Origin: Alteromonas sp. ASW11-130
Lineage (GTDB): Bacteria > Pseudomonadota > Gammaproteobacteria > Enterobacterales > Alteromonadaceae
Length of the DNA: 64,000 nucleotides
NCBI RefSeq assembly: GCF_026183735.1
Contig: NZ_JAPFRE010000004.1
Span: 1 to 64,000 of the forward strand
Reading direction: 5' to 3'
Shown: one piece after another, positions 35,129 through 45,646 of the stretch
How the letters are laid out: the number at the start of each line of letters is the position of its first letter
Numbering within the stretch: position 1 is the first letter of the stretch
Translations under genes and position numbers: made by a program
The notes under the pieces: model-generated
Told to the model about the DNA's origin: nothing
Seen by the model: only the letters and a program-made list of their open reading frames with translations
Database searches by the model: none

Positions 35129-36607
35129 ATGAAGGATATTTTGCTCGTTAGTGATAACGGCGACCTTTTAACAAGCTTTGAAACTATCGTTACCTTCATT
35201 GGCGAAACCAGTCGACAATGTAGTTTGGCGGAGTGTAAGAAAACATTGCACAATCAAACGCCGCCAGCCGTTTTGATAGATTGCACTGATCCCGATAAAA
35301 TTGAAAATTTAATTAAGCAATACCCGCATACTCCTTTTATCGCTGTGACTGATAAGGGGGGCGAAATTTCAGATCACCAAAACTTAGTTAGCGTGATTAG
35401 TTTACCTATAACGTATCCCTTACTGACTCAGGCGATCCATCGTTGTCAGGAATACACTCGCGGTAAACCATTTCAAACCAAAACACCTGGAACGAAAACG
35501 CGTCTTTTCAGAAGTCTGGTCGGAAGAAGCGAGCAAATCCAATACGTGCGGCGATTGGTGGAACAAGTTGCGCCTACTGGCGCTACCGTACTCATTTTAG
35601 GCGAATCGGGGACCGGCAAAGAAGTGGTGGCGCGTAACGTTCATTTTTTGTCAGATCGTAAAGACGGGCCGTTTATCCCTGTTAACTGCGGGGCCATTCC
35701 GGGTGAACTGTTAGAGAGTGAATTATTCGGGCATGAAAAAGGCGCGTTTACGGGGGCCATCGGTGCCCGTAAAGGACGCTTCGAATTAGCCGAGTCAGGT
35801 ACGCTGTTTTTAGATGAAATAGGCGACATGCCGTTGCAAATGCAGGTCAAATTACTAAGAGTTTTGCAAGAGAAAACGTTCGAGCGGGTAGGGGGAAATT
35901 CTCCAATTCAGTGCAATGTCAGAATAATCGCGGCGACCCACCGCGACCTTGAAGAGATGATAAAAGAAGAACGTTTCCGCGAGGATTTATATTACCGTCT
36001 GAATGTCTTTCCTATCGATAGCCCGGCCTTGCGTGAAAGAAAAGACGATATCCCTTTGCTTCTTCAAGAGTTAATCAGCCGCATTCAAGGCGATGGGGTT
36101 AAAGGCGTGCATTTTACTGAACAGGCTATTGCGTCGTTAATGGAACATCCATGGAGCGGTAACGTACGTGAACTTTCTAATCTGGTAGAAAGGTTGAGCA
36201 TCCTCTATCCAGGTCAGGTGGTCGACGTACAGGATTTACCCCCAAAATATCAGTATGGCGATGTGGAGCCTTATCAACCTGATTACCCTGAAGAGTTACT
36301 TGAGAGAGACGCATTTAATGCACTATTCGCAGAAGCGGCCCATGCGGAAGATGGCGAGTATTCAGACGACGATACGCAATCCGCTGGAACTGTTCTGCCT
36401 GAACCCACCGGTTTACCAGAGGATGGGGTCAATTTAAAAGAATACCTTTCCGACCTCGAAATCAATCTGATAAAACAAGCTTTAGACCAACAAGATTGGG
36501 TCGTCGCTAGAGCGGCCGACAAACTCGGTATGCGTAGAACTACGTTGGTGGAAAAAATGCGCAAATATGAAATAAGCCGTGAAGAGCATCTTTCGTCAGA
36601 TAATTGA
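35129..36607 (+). CDS. flrA: Flagellar master regulator FlrA/FleQ
   Basis: This protein of 492 residues is the sigma-54-dependent activator at the top of the polar flagellar cascade. It has a degenerate receiver domain (about 1-115, lacking the acidic pair), an AAA+ domain with Walker A GESGTGKE and GAFTGA, and a Fis-type helix-turn-helix at the end ([17 protein letters not shown]). The LFRS motif at 126-129 before the AAA+ domain matches the c-di-GMP-binding motif known in FleQ. ATG 35129 follows GGGGA; the TTG just upstream is less likely. It is expected to activate the sigma-54 promoter before flrB. Confidence 0.93.
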   Translation: MKDILLVSDNGDLLTSFETIVTFIGETSRQCSLAECKKTLHNQTPPAVLIDCTDPDKIENLIKQYPHTPFIAVTDKGGEISDHQNLVSVISLPITYPLLTQAIHRCQEYTRGKPFQTKTPGTKTRLFRSLVGRSEQIQYVRRLVEQVAPTGATVLILGESGTGKEVVARNVHFLSDRKDGPFIPVNCGAIPGELLESELFGHEKGAFTGAIGARKGRFELAESGTLFLDEIGDMPLQMQVKLLRVLQEKTFERVGGNSPIQCNVRIIAATHRDLEEMIKEERFREDLYYRLNVFPIDSPALRERKDDIPLLLQELISRIQGDGVKGVHFTEQAIASLMEHPWSGNVRELSNLVERLSILYPGQVVDVQDLPPKYQYGDVEPYQPDYPEELLERDAFNALFAEAAHAEDGEYSDDDTQSAGTVLPEPTGLPEDGVNLKEYLSDLEINLIKQALDQQDWVVARAADKLGMRRTTLVEKMRKYEISREEHLSSDN

Positions 36608-36661
36608 CAGTTTATCCATCATTCAAAATTCGTAACTACCTAATTATTAACATATAAATAA

Positions 36662-36677
36662 TGGCATAGCTCCTGCT
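36662..36677 (+). promoter_or_regulatory. Sigma-54 promoter of flrBC
   Basis: TGGCATAGCTCCTGCT has the GG-N10-GC spacing of -24/-12 promoters, with TGGCA and TGC matching the consensus. It lies 47 bases before the flrB start, in the gap after flrA, consistent with FlrA-driven expression of flrBC. Confidence 0.8.
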
Positions 36678-36723
36678 ATATACATCCTGACGCATTTTGC
36701 GTCTGCAATTTGACGAGGATGGC

Positions 36724-37878
36724 ATGGCATACGAAAGCAGTTTTTTCGGCACCCCACTACATGAGCAGCATTCGCTCACCCAACGCTTTTATTCGGTTGA
36801 TGATGCAACTGAACACGCAGACGAACTTTCTGCTGTGGAAGAGGTTGAGGCACTCCGTCAACAGGCGAATCGTTTGTCCCACTTGTTGCAGGTCTTACCC
36901 GCTGGCGTGGTCGTACTGGACGGGAAAGGTATTGTTAGACAAGTTAATAGTCAAGCAGTGTCTTTGCTGGGGGAACCTCTAGAAGGGGAACTTTGGCGCA
37001 CTATTATTAGCCGTTCGTTTAAACCTCAACCTGACGATGGTCATGAAGTATCACTTATTGACGGTAAACGCGTGAAACTTTCAATTACGCCGTTGGTAGA
37101 CGAACCCGGACAGCTTATTGTTATCACCGATCTAACGGAAACCCGTCAACTGCAATCTCGTGTCAGTCATATGCAAAGGTTGAGTGCGTTAGGAAAAATG
37201 GTAGCGTCTTTAGCCCATCAGATAAGAACGCCACTTTCTGCGGCAATGCTTTATGCCTCTAATTTAACGCGCAAAGGTTTACCTGAAGAATCACGTATAC
37301 AGTTTGCGTTGAAGCTAAATGCGCGTTTAAAAGAATTGGAAAGTCAGGTAAACGATATGCTGCTTTTCGCTAAATCTGGGGAAGAGCAAGTTGTTGCACC
37401 GATTTTACTATCAGACTTGATGCAGGCCATACAGCCAACCGCAACGACTATCACTGATACAGCATCTCAAGATTTACGTTTCGCAGGTTTTGAACAACGC
37501 ATTCAGATAACGGGAAACCTGACAGCGCTGCAAGGAGCATTGTTAAATTTGATTGAAAATGCCAGCCAGGTATCACCCAAACAAAGCCGTATCAAAGTCT
37601 ATGCAAACATTGACAAAACAATGCTGAATATTTGTATCGAAGATGAAGGGAAGGGGGTCCCTAAGTCGCTTTTTAACCGAATTTTTGAACCCTTCTTTAC
37701 CACCAAGAGTCATGGTACCGGGTTGGGATTAGCCGTTGTGAAATCAGTAACCACCGCTCATAAAGGTCAGTTATCAGTTGAAAATACAGAATCCGGTGGA
37801 GCACGTTTCACTGTGTCGCTGCCTTTCGCATACATTGAACAAGCGCAATTCAACCGTCTTACAGGAGAACAAGTATGA
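36724..37878 (+). CDS. flrB: Flagellar sensor histidine kinase FlrB/FleS
   Basis: A cytoplasmic kinase of 384 residues with no transmembrane helix. A PAS-like segment (about 65-145) is followed by the H box with H165 in SLAHQIRTPLSAAML and the ATP-binding G boxes EDEGKGVPK and TGLGLAVVKS (near 355). It phosphorylates FlrC. ATG 36724 has GAGGA six bases before it, and the stop overlaps the flrC start by four bases. Confidence 0.93.
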   Translation: MAYESSFFGTPLHEQHSLTQRFYSVDDATEHADELSAVEEVEALRQQANRLSHLLQVLPAGVVVLDGKGIVRQVNSQAVSLLGEPLEGELWRTIISRSFKPQPDDGHEVSLIDGKRVKLSITPLVDEPGQLIVITDLTETRQLQSRVSHMQRLSALGKMVASLAHQIRTPLSAAMLYASNLTRKGLPEESRIQFALKLNARLKELESQVNDMLLFAKSGEEQVVAPILLSDLMQAIQPTATTITDTASQDLRFAGFEQRIQITGNLTALQGALLNLIENASQVSPKQSRIKVYANIDKTMLNICIEDEGKGVPKSLFNRIFEPFFTTKSHGTGLGLAVVKSVTTAHKGQLSVENTESGGARFTVSLPFAYIEQAQFNRLTGEQV

Positions 37879-39224
37879 GTTATAGTACTGTCCTAATCGT
37901 CGAGGACGATGCCGGTTTACGTGAAGCATTAATGGATACACTGCAATTAGCGGGGTATAACTTGGTTTGTGCGGAAAGTGCTGAACAAGCCATGATTGAA
38001 TTGAGTAGTCAGCCCATTGATTTAGTGGTCAGTGATATCCAAATGGGTGGAATGAACGGACTGAAGTTACTAAAAAATATTAAAGCAAAATTTCCGCAAA
38101 TGCCGGTTTTATTGATGACCGCTTATGCAACTATCGATGATGCAGTCCAAGCCATGCGCGATGGAGCAACAGACTATTTATCAAAGCCATTCGCGCCAGA
38201 AGTGCTCATTAATTTGGTTAGCCGCTATGCTCCTGCTGAAAAAATAGAATCCCGTACACCTGTCGCTGCCGATCCAACCAGCTTAGAATTATTGAGCTTA
38301 TCACGCAAGGTCGCTAAGTCTGAAGCAACAGTAATGGTGCTGGGTCCAAGTGGCTCAGGTAAAGAAGTGCTATCGCGCTATATTCACGACCAATCACCCC
38401 GCAGTGAGGCCCCGTTTGTTGCCATTAACTGTGCCGCTATCCCCGAAAATATGCTGGAAGCCACTTTGTTCGGATACGAAAAAGGTGCATTTACAGGTGC
38501 GGTTCAAGCGTGTCCGGGTAAATTTGAACAAGCCCAAAATGGCACCTTGTTACTCGATGAAATTACCGAAATGGATTTATCGTTGCAAGCTAAGCTTTTA
38601 CGCGTGTTACAAGAAAAAGAGGTTGAGCGCCTCGGTGCACGTAAGACGGTTAAACTCGATGTCAGAGTTATTGCCACCAGTAACCGCGACTTGCGCCAGG
38701 CAGTCGCTGCCGGTGAATTCAGAGAAGATTTGTACTACCGCTTAAATGTATTTCCTATCGTATGGAAGCACCTGAGTGGAAGGCCAGGTGACATTGTGCC
38801 GCTGGCCGAACACTTGATACAACGACATACGCAAAATCAGGGGGGCGGAAAAATCAAACTGAGCGCCGCGGCAAGAAATAAACTAATGCAATATACCTGG
38901 CCCGGAAATGTCAGAGAGTTGGAAAACGTTATCCAAAGGGCATTGATACTTTGTGAAAGCGATACTATCGACTCTTCACATCTAATGCTGGAAATGGCGG
39001 CATCTTTAGCCAGCCACACTCCAGACAATCTTAATCCGATTGACGACGATGCCAGCCGCTTAGGTAACGAACTTCGTCACCAGGAGCATCAGATTATTCT
39101 TGATACTCTGGAGTTATGTAATGGTAAACGTAAGGATGTGGCTGAAAAGCTTGGTATCAGCCCGCGAACGCTTCGCTACAAGCTAGCGCGTATGCGAGAA
39201 GAAGGTATTGATGTACCCGCCTAA
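37875..39224 (+). CDS. flrC: Sigma-54 response regulator FlrC/FleR
   Basis: This 449-residue activator of the class III flagellar genes has a receiver domain with phospho-acceptor D54 (acid pair D11/D12). Its AAA+ domain (Walker A GPSGSGKE, GAFTGA) and Fis-type helix-turn-helix (about 415-440) follow. It overlaps flrB by four bases. Sites at 39376 (fliE) and 45552 (fliK) fit its expected targets. Confidence 0.94.
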   Translation: MSYSTVLIVEDDAGLREALMDTLQLAGYNLVCAESAEQAMIELSSQPIDLVVSDIQMGGMNGLKLLKNIKAKFPQMPVLLMTAYATIDDAVQAMRDGATDYLSKPFAPEVLINLVSRYAPAEKIESRTPVAADPTSLELLSLSRKVAKSEATVMVLGPSGSGKEVLSRYIHDQSPRSEAPFVAINCAAIPENMLEATLFGYEKGAFTGAVQACPGKFEQAQNGTLLLDEITEMDLSLQAKLLRVLQEKEVERLGARKTVKLDVRVIATSNRDLRQAVAAGEFREDLYYRLNVFPIVWKHLSGRPGDIVPLAEHLIQRHTQNQGGGKIKLSAAARNKLMQYTWPGNVRELENVIQRALILCESDTIDSSHLMLEMAASLASHTPDNLNPIDDDASRLGNELRHQEHQIILDTLELCNGKRKDVAEKLGISPRTLRYKLARMREEGIDVPA

Positions 39225-39272
39225 CTAGGGCTTAAAGACAATGGATGTCGGAAAACCTACTATTCCCCATTC

Positions 39273-39298
39273 GCCGCGCTAATCGCGGCTCTTTTTTT
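39273..39298 (+). terminator. Terminator after flrC
   Basis: GCCGCG and CGCGGC pair across CTAAT, followed after two bases by seven T. It isolates the regulator genes from fliE. Confidence 0.88.
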
Positions 39299-39375
39299 GT
39301 TTTGGATAAATACTGCACACGCCGTCATTTTTTTGGCTTAATTTAAACGTTTTGGGTGGAAATTAATTTTAATCT

Positions 39376-39390
39376 TGGCCTGGTAATTGC
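39376..39390 (+). promoter_or_regulatory. Sigma-54 promoter of the fliE operon
   Basis: TGGCCTGGTAATTGC has the GG-N10-GC spacing and the TTGC -12 element. It lies 75 bases before fliE, just after the flrC terminator, where a FlrC-dependent class III promoter is expected. Confidence 0.85.
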
Positions 39391-39464
39391 TGAACTTGTA
39401 CTAACTACCGTAATTTCGCCAAACGGCAGTCACAGCAGTGACAGTTAAATCTTCAGGAGTGGTC

Positions 39465-39788
39465 ATGGACATTAAAGCAAACAGTTTGTATCAAGAAATG
39501 CAGGCAATGATTTCTCAGGCACAACTTCCCGTACATGAAGCCCCCAATATTGTTAAGCAGCCCGAAAGTGAATTTGGCGCTATGTTAAAAAATGCGCTCG
39601 AGGGCGTTAACGATGCGCAGATGCAATCACGAAATATGCAAAAGCGCTTCGAAATGGGTGACCCATCGTTGAGTTTGGCAGAAGTGATGATAGCGAAAGA
39701 AAAGTCGAGCATCGCTTTTGAAGCGACCTTGCAAGTACGCAACAAGTTGCTCGATGCTTACAAAACCATTTCTAACATGCCAGTTTAA
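39465..39788 (+). CDS. fliE: Flagellar hook-basal body protein FliE
   Basis: This 107-residue protein links the MS ring to the proximal rod. The C-terminal part (SLAEVMIAKEKSSIAFEATL then QVRNKLLDAYKTISNMPV, 70-107) is the FliE signature. ATG 39465 follows AGGAGTG; upstream in-frame codons lack support. It is first in the fliEFGHIJ operon. Confidence 0.94.
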   Translation: MDIKANSLYQEMQAMISQAQLPVHEAPNIVKQPESEFGAMLKNALEGVNDAQMQSRNMQKRFEMGDPSLSLAEVMIAKEKSSIAFEATLQVRNKLLDAYKTISNMPV

Positions 39789-39810
39789 AATAATTTAAGG
39801 TAGTAATAAG

Positions 39811-41511
39811 ATGGCTGAAGCAACTGGCACCAACCTCGCCGTCCCCGACGAAACGGGCGGGGGTAATAACGAACCGGAGAACAAGTCCGGTTTCATGGAC
39901 ACTCTTGGCAGCGCAGATATGATGCGACAAATCGCGCTGGTGGTGGTGTTGGTAATCTGCGTAGCTATTGCCGTATTCATTTTGATTTGGGCACAAGAGC
40001 CTGACTACCGCCCTATGGCAAAGATGGAAACAGAGGAGTTAATTGAAACCCTCGACTACATGGATGCCAACCAAATCGATTACAAACTTGAAGGCAATTT
40101 GATCTTGGTGCGCAACGACGAATACCAGGATATTCGTTTGGGTATGGCTCGCCAAGGTCTGGTTCGTTCCAATGACACTGGCACTGATATTATTATGCAG
40201 GACATGGGCTTTGGGGTAAGCCAGCGGCTGGAAATGGAGCGTTTAAAACACGCCCGCGAACAGCAAATCGCCTCCACTATTCAGGATATGGATAGTATAC
40301 AAAAAGTGCGCGTCTTACTTGCCATGCCAAAAGAAAATGTGTTTTCTCGTCGAGAGAAAAAAGCCAGTGCTACTGTGGTGTTAACTGCTAAACGCGGTTC
40401 AGTGATCACGGGCGAAGAAGTGGATGCTGTGGTCGATATTGTAGCGTCCGCTGTACAAGGGATGGAGCCAAGCAAGGTTACCGTTACTGACAGTAATGGA
40501 CGTTTGCTTAACTCAGGTTCGCAAGACTCAATGAGTGCCAGAGCCCGTAAAGAATATGAAATCGAACGTAAGCGTGAAGCTGAATACTTAGAAAAAATTG
40601 ACGCTATTCTTATACCAGTCCTTGGTATCGGTAATTACACCGCACAAGCTGATGTCACCATGGATTTTACCGCCATGGAGCAAACACAACGTACCTATAA
40701 CCCCGACCTTCCAGCAGTCAGAAGCGAAATGACGGTTGAGCAAAACAGTACGGGAGGAGGGGCCGTCGGGATTCCAGGAGCACTGAGCAATCAACCACCT
40801 GCAGCTTCTCAAATTCCTGAAGATGTCACGGGGCAAAGCGCAAATCAATACGTCGCTTCCGGCCGAAACAGCAAAGAGTCTACTCGTAACTATGAACTGG
40901 ATACCACGATCAGTCATACCAAAAAACAGACTGGCATTATCCGTCGATTAAGTGTTTCAGTTGCGGTAGATCATGTTCGCACAACTACTGAAGATGGCAC
41001 AGTGACCAGTGAACCACGTCCGCAAGAAGAAGTGATCAAAATTCGACGGTTACTTCAGGGAGGAATTGGTTTCGATGTCGCTCGTGGGGACTCACTGGAA
41101 GTGGTCAGCGTACCCTTTACGCGTCTTGAAACCGGTGAAGTTGAAAAAATACCTTTCTGGGAAGACCCCAACTTATTACCTATAATTAAACTGGTAATGG
41201 GAGGGCTGGTAATCATCGTGCTGATCCTCGCGGTTATTCGTCCAATGCTTAGAAGACTAATAAACCCTGAATCAGTTAAAAGTTCGGAAGACTTTGATGC
41301 TGATGAACGTCTTGACCTGGGCGATGATACCATCAGTATGTTGACGCAAGAGTTTGACGAAGGTCAGGTAGGATTTGCTGCTGACGGCTCTCTCATGTTA
41401 CCAGATTTGCATAAAGATGAAGATGTACTCAAAGCCGTTCGGGCACTAGTAGCCAATGAACCTGAGCTATCAGCTCAGGTTGTGAAAGGCTGGTTATTGC
41501 AGGACGAGTAG
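39811..41511 (+). CDS. fliF: MS-ring protein FliF
   Basis: This 566-residue membrane protein forms the MS ring on which the export gate and C-ring assemble. It has transmembrane segments near 44-66 and 456-478, the ring-building YscJ/FliF region between them, and a C-terminal cytoplasmic tail binding FliG. The length fits the family. AAGG precedes the ATG, and fliG follows after 9 bases. Confidence 0.95.
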   Translation: MAEATGTNLAVPDETGGGNNEPENKSGFMDTLGSADMMRQIALVVVLVICVAIAVFILIWAQEPDYRPMAKMETEELIETLDYMDANQIDYKLEGNLILVRNDEYQDIRLGMARQGLVRSNDTGTDIIMQDMGFGVSQRLEMERLKHAREQQIASTIQDMDSIQKVRVLLAMPKENVFSRREKKASATVVLTAKRGSVITGEEVDAVVDIVASAVQGMEPSKVTVTDSNGRLLNSGSQDSMSARARKEYEIERKREAEYLEKIDAILIPVLGIGNYTAQADVTMDFTAMEQTQRTYNPDLPAVRSEMTVEQNSTGGGAVGIPGALSNQPPAASQIPEDVTGQSANQYVASGRNSKESTRNYELDTTISHTKKQTGIIRRLSVSVAVDHVRTTTEDGTVTSEPRPQEEVIKIRRLLQGGIGFDVARGDSLEVVSVPFTRLETGEVEKIPFWEDPNLLPIIKLVMGGLVIIVLILAVIRPMLRRLINPESVKSSEDFDADERLDLGDDTISMLTQEFDEGQVGFAADGSLMLPDLHKDEDVLKAVRALVANEPELSAQVVKGWLLQDE

Positions 41512-41520
41512 GAGAATAAC

Positions 41521-42564
41521 GTGGCAGAAGAATTAGCTTCTCAGCAAGAACCGCAAGGTTATGATGTCAGTAAATTAGAAGGACTGGAAAAAGCCGCTAT
41601 TTTGCTGCTTAGTCTTTCAGAAGAAGATGCTGCACAGATACTGAAACACCTTGAACCAAAACAAGTTCAAAAACTTGGTTCAGAAATGGCTAAAGTCGAT
41701 GATATGACACAAGCCAAAATCACCGCTGTTCACAAGCATTTTATCGAAGAGATTCAAAATTATAGTACCATCGGCTTCCAAAGCCAGGACTTTGTAAAAC
41801 GTGCGCTGACCGCAGCATTGGGTGAAGATAAAGCGGCTAACCTGATTGATCAAATCATGATGGGAACAGGGGCGAAAGGTCTTGATTCACTCAAATGGAT
41901 GGATTCAAAACAAGTCGCCAGCATTATTCGCAACGAACACCCGCAGATCCAAACGATTGTTCTATCCTATCTAGAACCAGAGCAAAGTGCCGAGATTTTG
42001 GCTCAGTTTCCCGAAAAAGTGCGTCTTGATTTATTAATGCGTATCGCGAACCTGGAAGAGGTTCAGCCAGCAGCCTTACAAGAGTTAAACGAAATTATGG
42101 AAAAACAATTTGCTGGCCAAGCCGGTACACAAGCAGCCAAGATGGGCGGCTTAAAATCAGCTGCTGATATTATGAACTATTTGGATACTGCTATCGAAGG
42201 GCAGTTAATGGATGCTATTCGCGAGCAAGACGAAGAAATGAGTCAGCAAATCCAAGATTTGATGTTTGTATTCGATAATTTAGTGGATGTAGATGACCGT
42301 GGAATACAAGCCATTCTTCGTGAGGTGCAACAAGATGCCCTGCTTAAAGCTATTAAAGGGGCAGATGAAGAGCTTAAAAATAAAATCACGAAGAATATGT
42401 CCAAACGTGCGGCTGAAATGCTCGTTGATGACCTTGAAGCCATGGGCCCAGTACGTATTTCCGAAGTGGAAACAGCCCAGAAAGAGATTCTTTCTGTCGC
42501 CCGTCGCTTGGCAGACTCAGGCGAAATCATGCTTGGTGGCGGCGGAGGAGAAGAGTTCTTATAA
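41521..42564 (+). CDS. fliG: Motor switch protein FliG
   Basis: A 347-residue C-ring protein that contacts the stator and sets rotation direction. FliG N-terminal, middle (EHPQIQTIVLSYLEP near 140) and C-terminal domains are all visible, the last with charged residues typical of the torque helix (KRAAEMLVDDLEAMGPVR, 300-317). The GTG start has AGGAG eight bases before it. It is slightly longer than the enterobacterial protein because of an N-terminal extension. Confidence 0.95.
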   Translation: MAEELASQQEPQGYDVSKLEGLEKAAILLLSLSEEDAAQILKHLEPKQVQKLGSEMAKVDDMTQAKITAVHKHFIEEIQNYSTIGFQSQDFVKRALTAALGEDKAANLIDQIMMGTGAKGLDSLKWMDSKQVASIIRNEHPQIQTIVLSYLEPEQSAEILAQFPEKVRLDLLMRIANLEEVQPAALQELNEIMEKQFAGQAGTQAAKMGGLKSAADIMNYLDTAIEGQLMDAIREQDEEMSQQIQDLMFVFDNLVDVDDRGIQAILREVQQDALLKAIKGADEELKNKITKNMSKRAAEMLVDDLEAMGPVRISEVETAQKEILSVARRLADSGEIMLGGGGGEEFL

Positions 42565-42581
42565 AGGAACACGCTTAACTT

Positions 42582-43370
42582 ATGCCAAAACCTAATCCGT
42601 TCGCCACGCAATCTTCTGACGCAGTAAAGAAATGGGACTTACCTTTCGTAGAAAGTACTAAAACCGAAGAGGAAGAGAAACGCACCAATGCGTTAAACCG
42701 AAGATCCGACTGGAAGTATGAGCCACCCGAGGAAGTTGAAGAAGAAGAAATTAAACCACCCACTGCCGAGGAAATCGAAGCTATCAGGCAGGCTGCCTAC
42801 GATGAGGGTCATCAGGAAGGAAAGCAAATCGGGTTCGATGAAGGCAAATCTGAAGGCTTAGAGGCTGGTCAAAAACAAGGTTATGATGAAGGTTTCGCAG
42901 CGGGTGAAAATGAGGGACTGGAAAGTGGTAAACAACAAATTGACGCTCAAGCTAATGCTTGGCAACAGTTAATTGAACAGCTAAATTCACCGCTAGGGCA
43001 GGTAAACGAAGACGTCCGTAAACAACTGGTAAACCTGGCCCTGACCTTGGCACGTTCAGTTATACGCACCGAAATTAAAACCAACGACGACGTTATTTTT
43101 CAAGCGCTTTCAGAAGGTTTGAAAGCGCTGCCGATTAACGAAAAGCAATACCAATTACAGATGCATCCCGATGATATTGCTCGTGTTAAGTCCCACTATT
43201 CTGACGAAGAAATTACCAGCAAAAACTGGCAGCTAGTTGAATCACCTTCAATGCAACCCGGCGGTTGTGAAATCATCACCACGCAAAATGCCGTAGATGT
43301 GTCAATCGATCGTCGGGTGCGTGATGTTATTGAAAAGTTCATGTTCGAGCAGGGTATCAATAGTGAGTGA
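42582..43370 (+). CDS. fliH: Flagellar export protein FliH
   Basis: A 262-residue regulator of the export ATPase FliI. The centre contains repeated glycine-spaced helices ([20 protein letters not shown], near 80-100), the GxxxG series typical of FliH, and the C-terminal domain binds FliI. It overlaps fliI by 8 bases. Confidence 0.93.
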   Translation: MPKPNPFATQSSDAVKKWDLPFVESTKTEEEEKRTNALNRRSDWKYEPPEEVEEEEIKPPTAEEIEAIRQAAYDEGHQEGKQIGFDEGKSEGLEAGQKQGYDEGFAAGENEGLESGKQQIDAQANAWQQLIEQLNSPLGQVNEDVRKQLVNLALTLARSVIRTEIKTNDDVIFQALSEGLKALPINEKQYQLQMHPDDIARVKSHYSDEEITSKNWQLVESPSMQPGGCEIITTQNAVDVSIDRRVRDVIEKFMFEQGINSE

Positions 43371-44700
43371 AAACCTGGCTGACTATTTTTCTGCGCTGTC
43401 GAAACAGGTGCCTCACCCTCCGATTGTGGCGGCGGGGAAGCTAGTCCGAGGTATTGGTTTAACTCTGGAAGCGATCGGCTGTCAGCTACCAGTAGGTAGT
43501 CAATGTAAAGTGCAAACAGTCGATGGCGAAATAGAAGCTGAAGTCGTCGGCTTTGGCGACGATATTACCTATCTAATGCCCACCGAGCCCGTGAGGGGAA
43601 TCGTACCTGGCTCTCGGGTTGCGCCGTTAAATCGAGAAAGCGGGCTTGCTGTGGGAATGGGCTTGCTAGGCAGAGTGGTAGATGGCAACGGACAACCAAT
43701 GGATGGATTAGGTCCAATAGAAGCTGAAGCTCGCGTACCCACTATTAAACCAGCGATGAATCCGCTTAATCGCCGTCCTATTGAAAACCCAATGGATGTC
43801 GGTGTGCGTTCAATCAATGCATTAAACACTGTCGGCATGGGCCAGCGGATGGGCCTGTTCGCGGGAAGTGGTGTGGGGAAAAGCGTATTGTTAGGTATGA
43901 TGACCCGAGGCAGTAAAGCCGACGTAGTCGTTGTAGGCTTGGTGGGAGAACGGGGACGCGAAGTAAAAGAGTTTATTCACGAAATACTGGGTGATGAAGA
44001 ACGTAAGCGAGCTGTGGTGGTCGCTGCGCCAGCGGATACGTCACCGTTAATGCGGCTAAAAGGATGCGAAACCGCCGTTACAATTGCGGAGTATTTTCGT
44101 GATCAGGGTTTGAACGTATTGTTACTTATCGATTCGCTTACTCGTTATGCTATGGCGCAGCGCGAAATTGCGCTGGCTGTGGGCGAACCGCCCGCGACCA
44201 AGGGGTATCCACCATCGGTTTTTGCAAAGCTACCTGCATTAGTGGAGCGGGCAGGTAACGGAGGCGAACATCAAGGATCGATTACGGCCTTCTACACCGT
44301 ATTAACTGAAGGTGACGATTTACAGGATCCCATTGCCGACGCCGCCAGAGCCATTCTTGATGGGCATATTGTACTGTCTCGGGCACTGGCTGATAGCGGA
44401 CATTACCCGGCCATTGATATTGAAGCTTCAATCAGCCGTGTAATGCCAATGGTTGTCAGTGATGAGCATCTACTGCTGGCAAGAAGGATTAGACAGGTTT
44501 ATTCAACGTATAAACAGAACAAAGATTTAATTGCGATCGGCGCGTATGCAAAAGGCTCCGATCCCCGCATTGATTTAGCTATTCAGGCAGAACCGGTAAT
44601 CAATACGTTTTTACAACAAGGTCATAAAGAAGTTATTTCTTATGATGAGTGTTTACAGGGGATGATGGCACTTGCTAAAGGACTGGGACAATCTCAGTAA
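43363..44700 (+). CDS. fliI: Flagellum-specific export ATPase FliI
   Basis: A 445-residue F1-beta-like ATPase of the flagellar type III export apparatus. Walker A is AGSGVGKS (167-174); Walker B lies at [12 protein letters not shown] (near 250). The start is set at GTG 43363 (VSENLADYF), overlapping fliH by 8 bases with AGGG nine bases upstream; codons further upstream are fliH read out of frame. The length then fits the family. Confidence 0.95.
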   Translation: MSENLADYFSALSKQVPHPPIVAAGKLVRGIGLTLEAIGCQLPVGSQCKVQTVDGEIEAEVVGFGDDITYLMPTEPVRGIVPGSRVAPLNRESGLAVGMGLLGRVVDGNGQPMDGLGPIEAEARVPTIKPAMNPLNRRPIENPMDVGVRSINALNTVGMGQRMGLFAGSGVGKSVLLGMMTRGSKADVVVVGLVGERGREVKEFIHEILGDEERKRAVVVAAPADTSPLMRLKGCETAVTIAEYFRDQGLNVLLLIDSLTRYAMAQREIALAVGEPPATKGYPPSVFAKLPALVERAGNGGEHQGSITAFYTVLTEGDDLQDPIADAARAILDGHIVLSRALADSGHYPAIDIEASISRVMPMVVSDEHLLLARRIRQVYSTYKQNKDLIAIGAYAKGSDPRIDLAIQAEPVINTFLQQGHKEVISYDECLQGMMALAKGLGQSQ

Positions 44701-44714
44701 GTGACGAGTAATCT

Positions 44715-45158
44715 ATGAGTCAACTTAAACTCGTTGTGCAAATTGAAGAAGAAAGAGAGCAAAAAGCCGCTCAAGCATTTCAGCTTGCCCAGCAGAATGT
44801 CAATGCGCAAAAACAAAAACTGCAGAATCTCCAACAGTACCGAATGGAATATTTACGTCAAATCCAAAATAATGGCAAAGGTGGCGTAACCGCTCAAAAG
44901 TATCACCAGCACCTTTCATTTATCGGTAAGCTTGATAAAGCATGCGAACAACAACTTGGTGTTATATCTAGAGCTTCTTTGGTAGCAGACGATCGAAAAA
45001 AACAGTGGGTAGAACAACAAAAACGCCGTAAAGCAGTGGAAATGGTGATTGAGAACCAACGTATAGTTGCCGAAAGAAAAGAAATGCGTAAACAGCAAAA
45101 CACCATGGATGAATACGCTGCGCAGAAGTTTTACCGTGCGCAGCGGGAAAAGTACTGA
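44715..45158 (+). CDS. fliJ: Flagellar export protein FliJ
   Basis: A 147-residue basic protein predicted to be an almost continuous coiled coil, as in FliJ, which sits in the FliI ring and promotes export. It follows fliI by 14 bases and is the last gene before a 0.5-kb gap. Confidence 0.9.
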   Translation: MSQLKLVVQIEEEREQKAAQAFQLAQQNVNAQKQKLQNLQQYRMEYLRQIQNNGKGGVTAQKYHQHLSFIGKLDKACEQQLGVISRASLVADDRKKQWVEQQKRRKAVEMVIENQRIVAERKEMRKQQNTMDEYAAQKFYRAQREKY

Positions 45159-45394
45159 GGTTCCAAATCTTAAGTGAGCTAACGTGTTCGTGTAAGACTA
45201 TGCGTTTTATCGTGTAGGTATTGATATAGAAACCAGCTAAATTACAGGGCAAATTCGTTTTTAAAATTTCAACGGGGTTTCCGTAAAGAAGGATGGGAAT
45301 CTTGTAGGAAGGAGATTTTTTTGTGCTTCTAAATGCATAAGCTGGGGTTAACACTAGCGCAGGAAAACACCGAGCAATAAGATGCTTTTTCAGC

Positions 45395-45461
45395 AGCGTT
45401 CCCTATGGAATAATACGATACCTACGTTTCCTGTGTTCATAGAACGCCACAGGGGAACGCT
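45395..45461. repeat. Inverted repeat upstream of fliK
   Basis: AGCGTTCCC (45395-45403) and GGGAACGCT (45453-45461) are perfect 9-bp arms around 49 bases. A second pair, CCTGTG/CACAGG, overlaps the right arm and could form an alternative fold. The function is unknown. Confidence 0.5.
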
Positions 45462-45551
45462 TGTCGTGCTTTATAACACAATGAATTCTAGCCATTTTCT
45501 GCTCTAAAAATCTATCTTAAAGAATTGTTCTTTATTAACACTTTAGCCATG

Positions 45552-45567
45552 TGGAACAAATCTTGCC
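45552..45567 (+). promoter_or_regulatory. Sigma-54 promoter of the fliK operon
   Basis: TGGAACAAATCTTGCC has GG-N10-GC spacing and a TTGC -12 element, 80 bases before fliK. It is probably driven by FlrC or FlrA. Confidence 0.78.
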
Positions 45568-45646
45568 ATTCATATGGAGGTATCGTCATTTTTAGTTGAT
45601 TAACCTTTGTTTTAAAAGGTAATCAAGAGGTGTGAAAGGAAATATT

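Larger units (their letters stand above)
45159..45631. other. Gene-free stretch between fliJ and fliK
   Basis: No coding frame is supported. It contains an inverted repeat (45395-45461) and a sigma-54 promoter (45552-45567), described separately. It splits the fliE-J and fliK-flhB groups into two transcription units. Confidence 0.6.
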
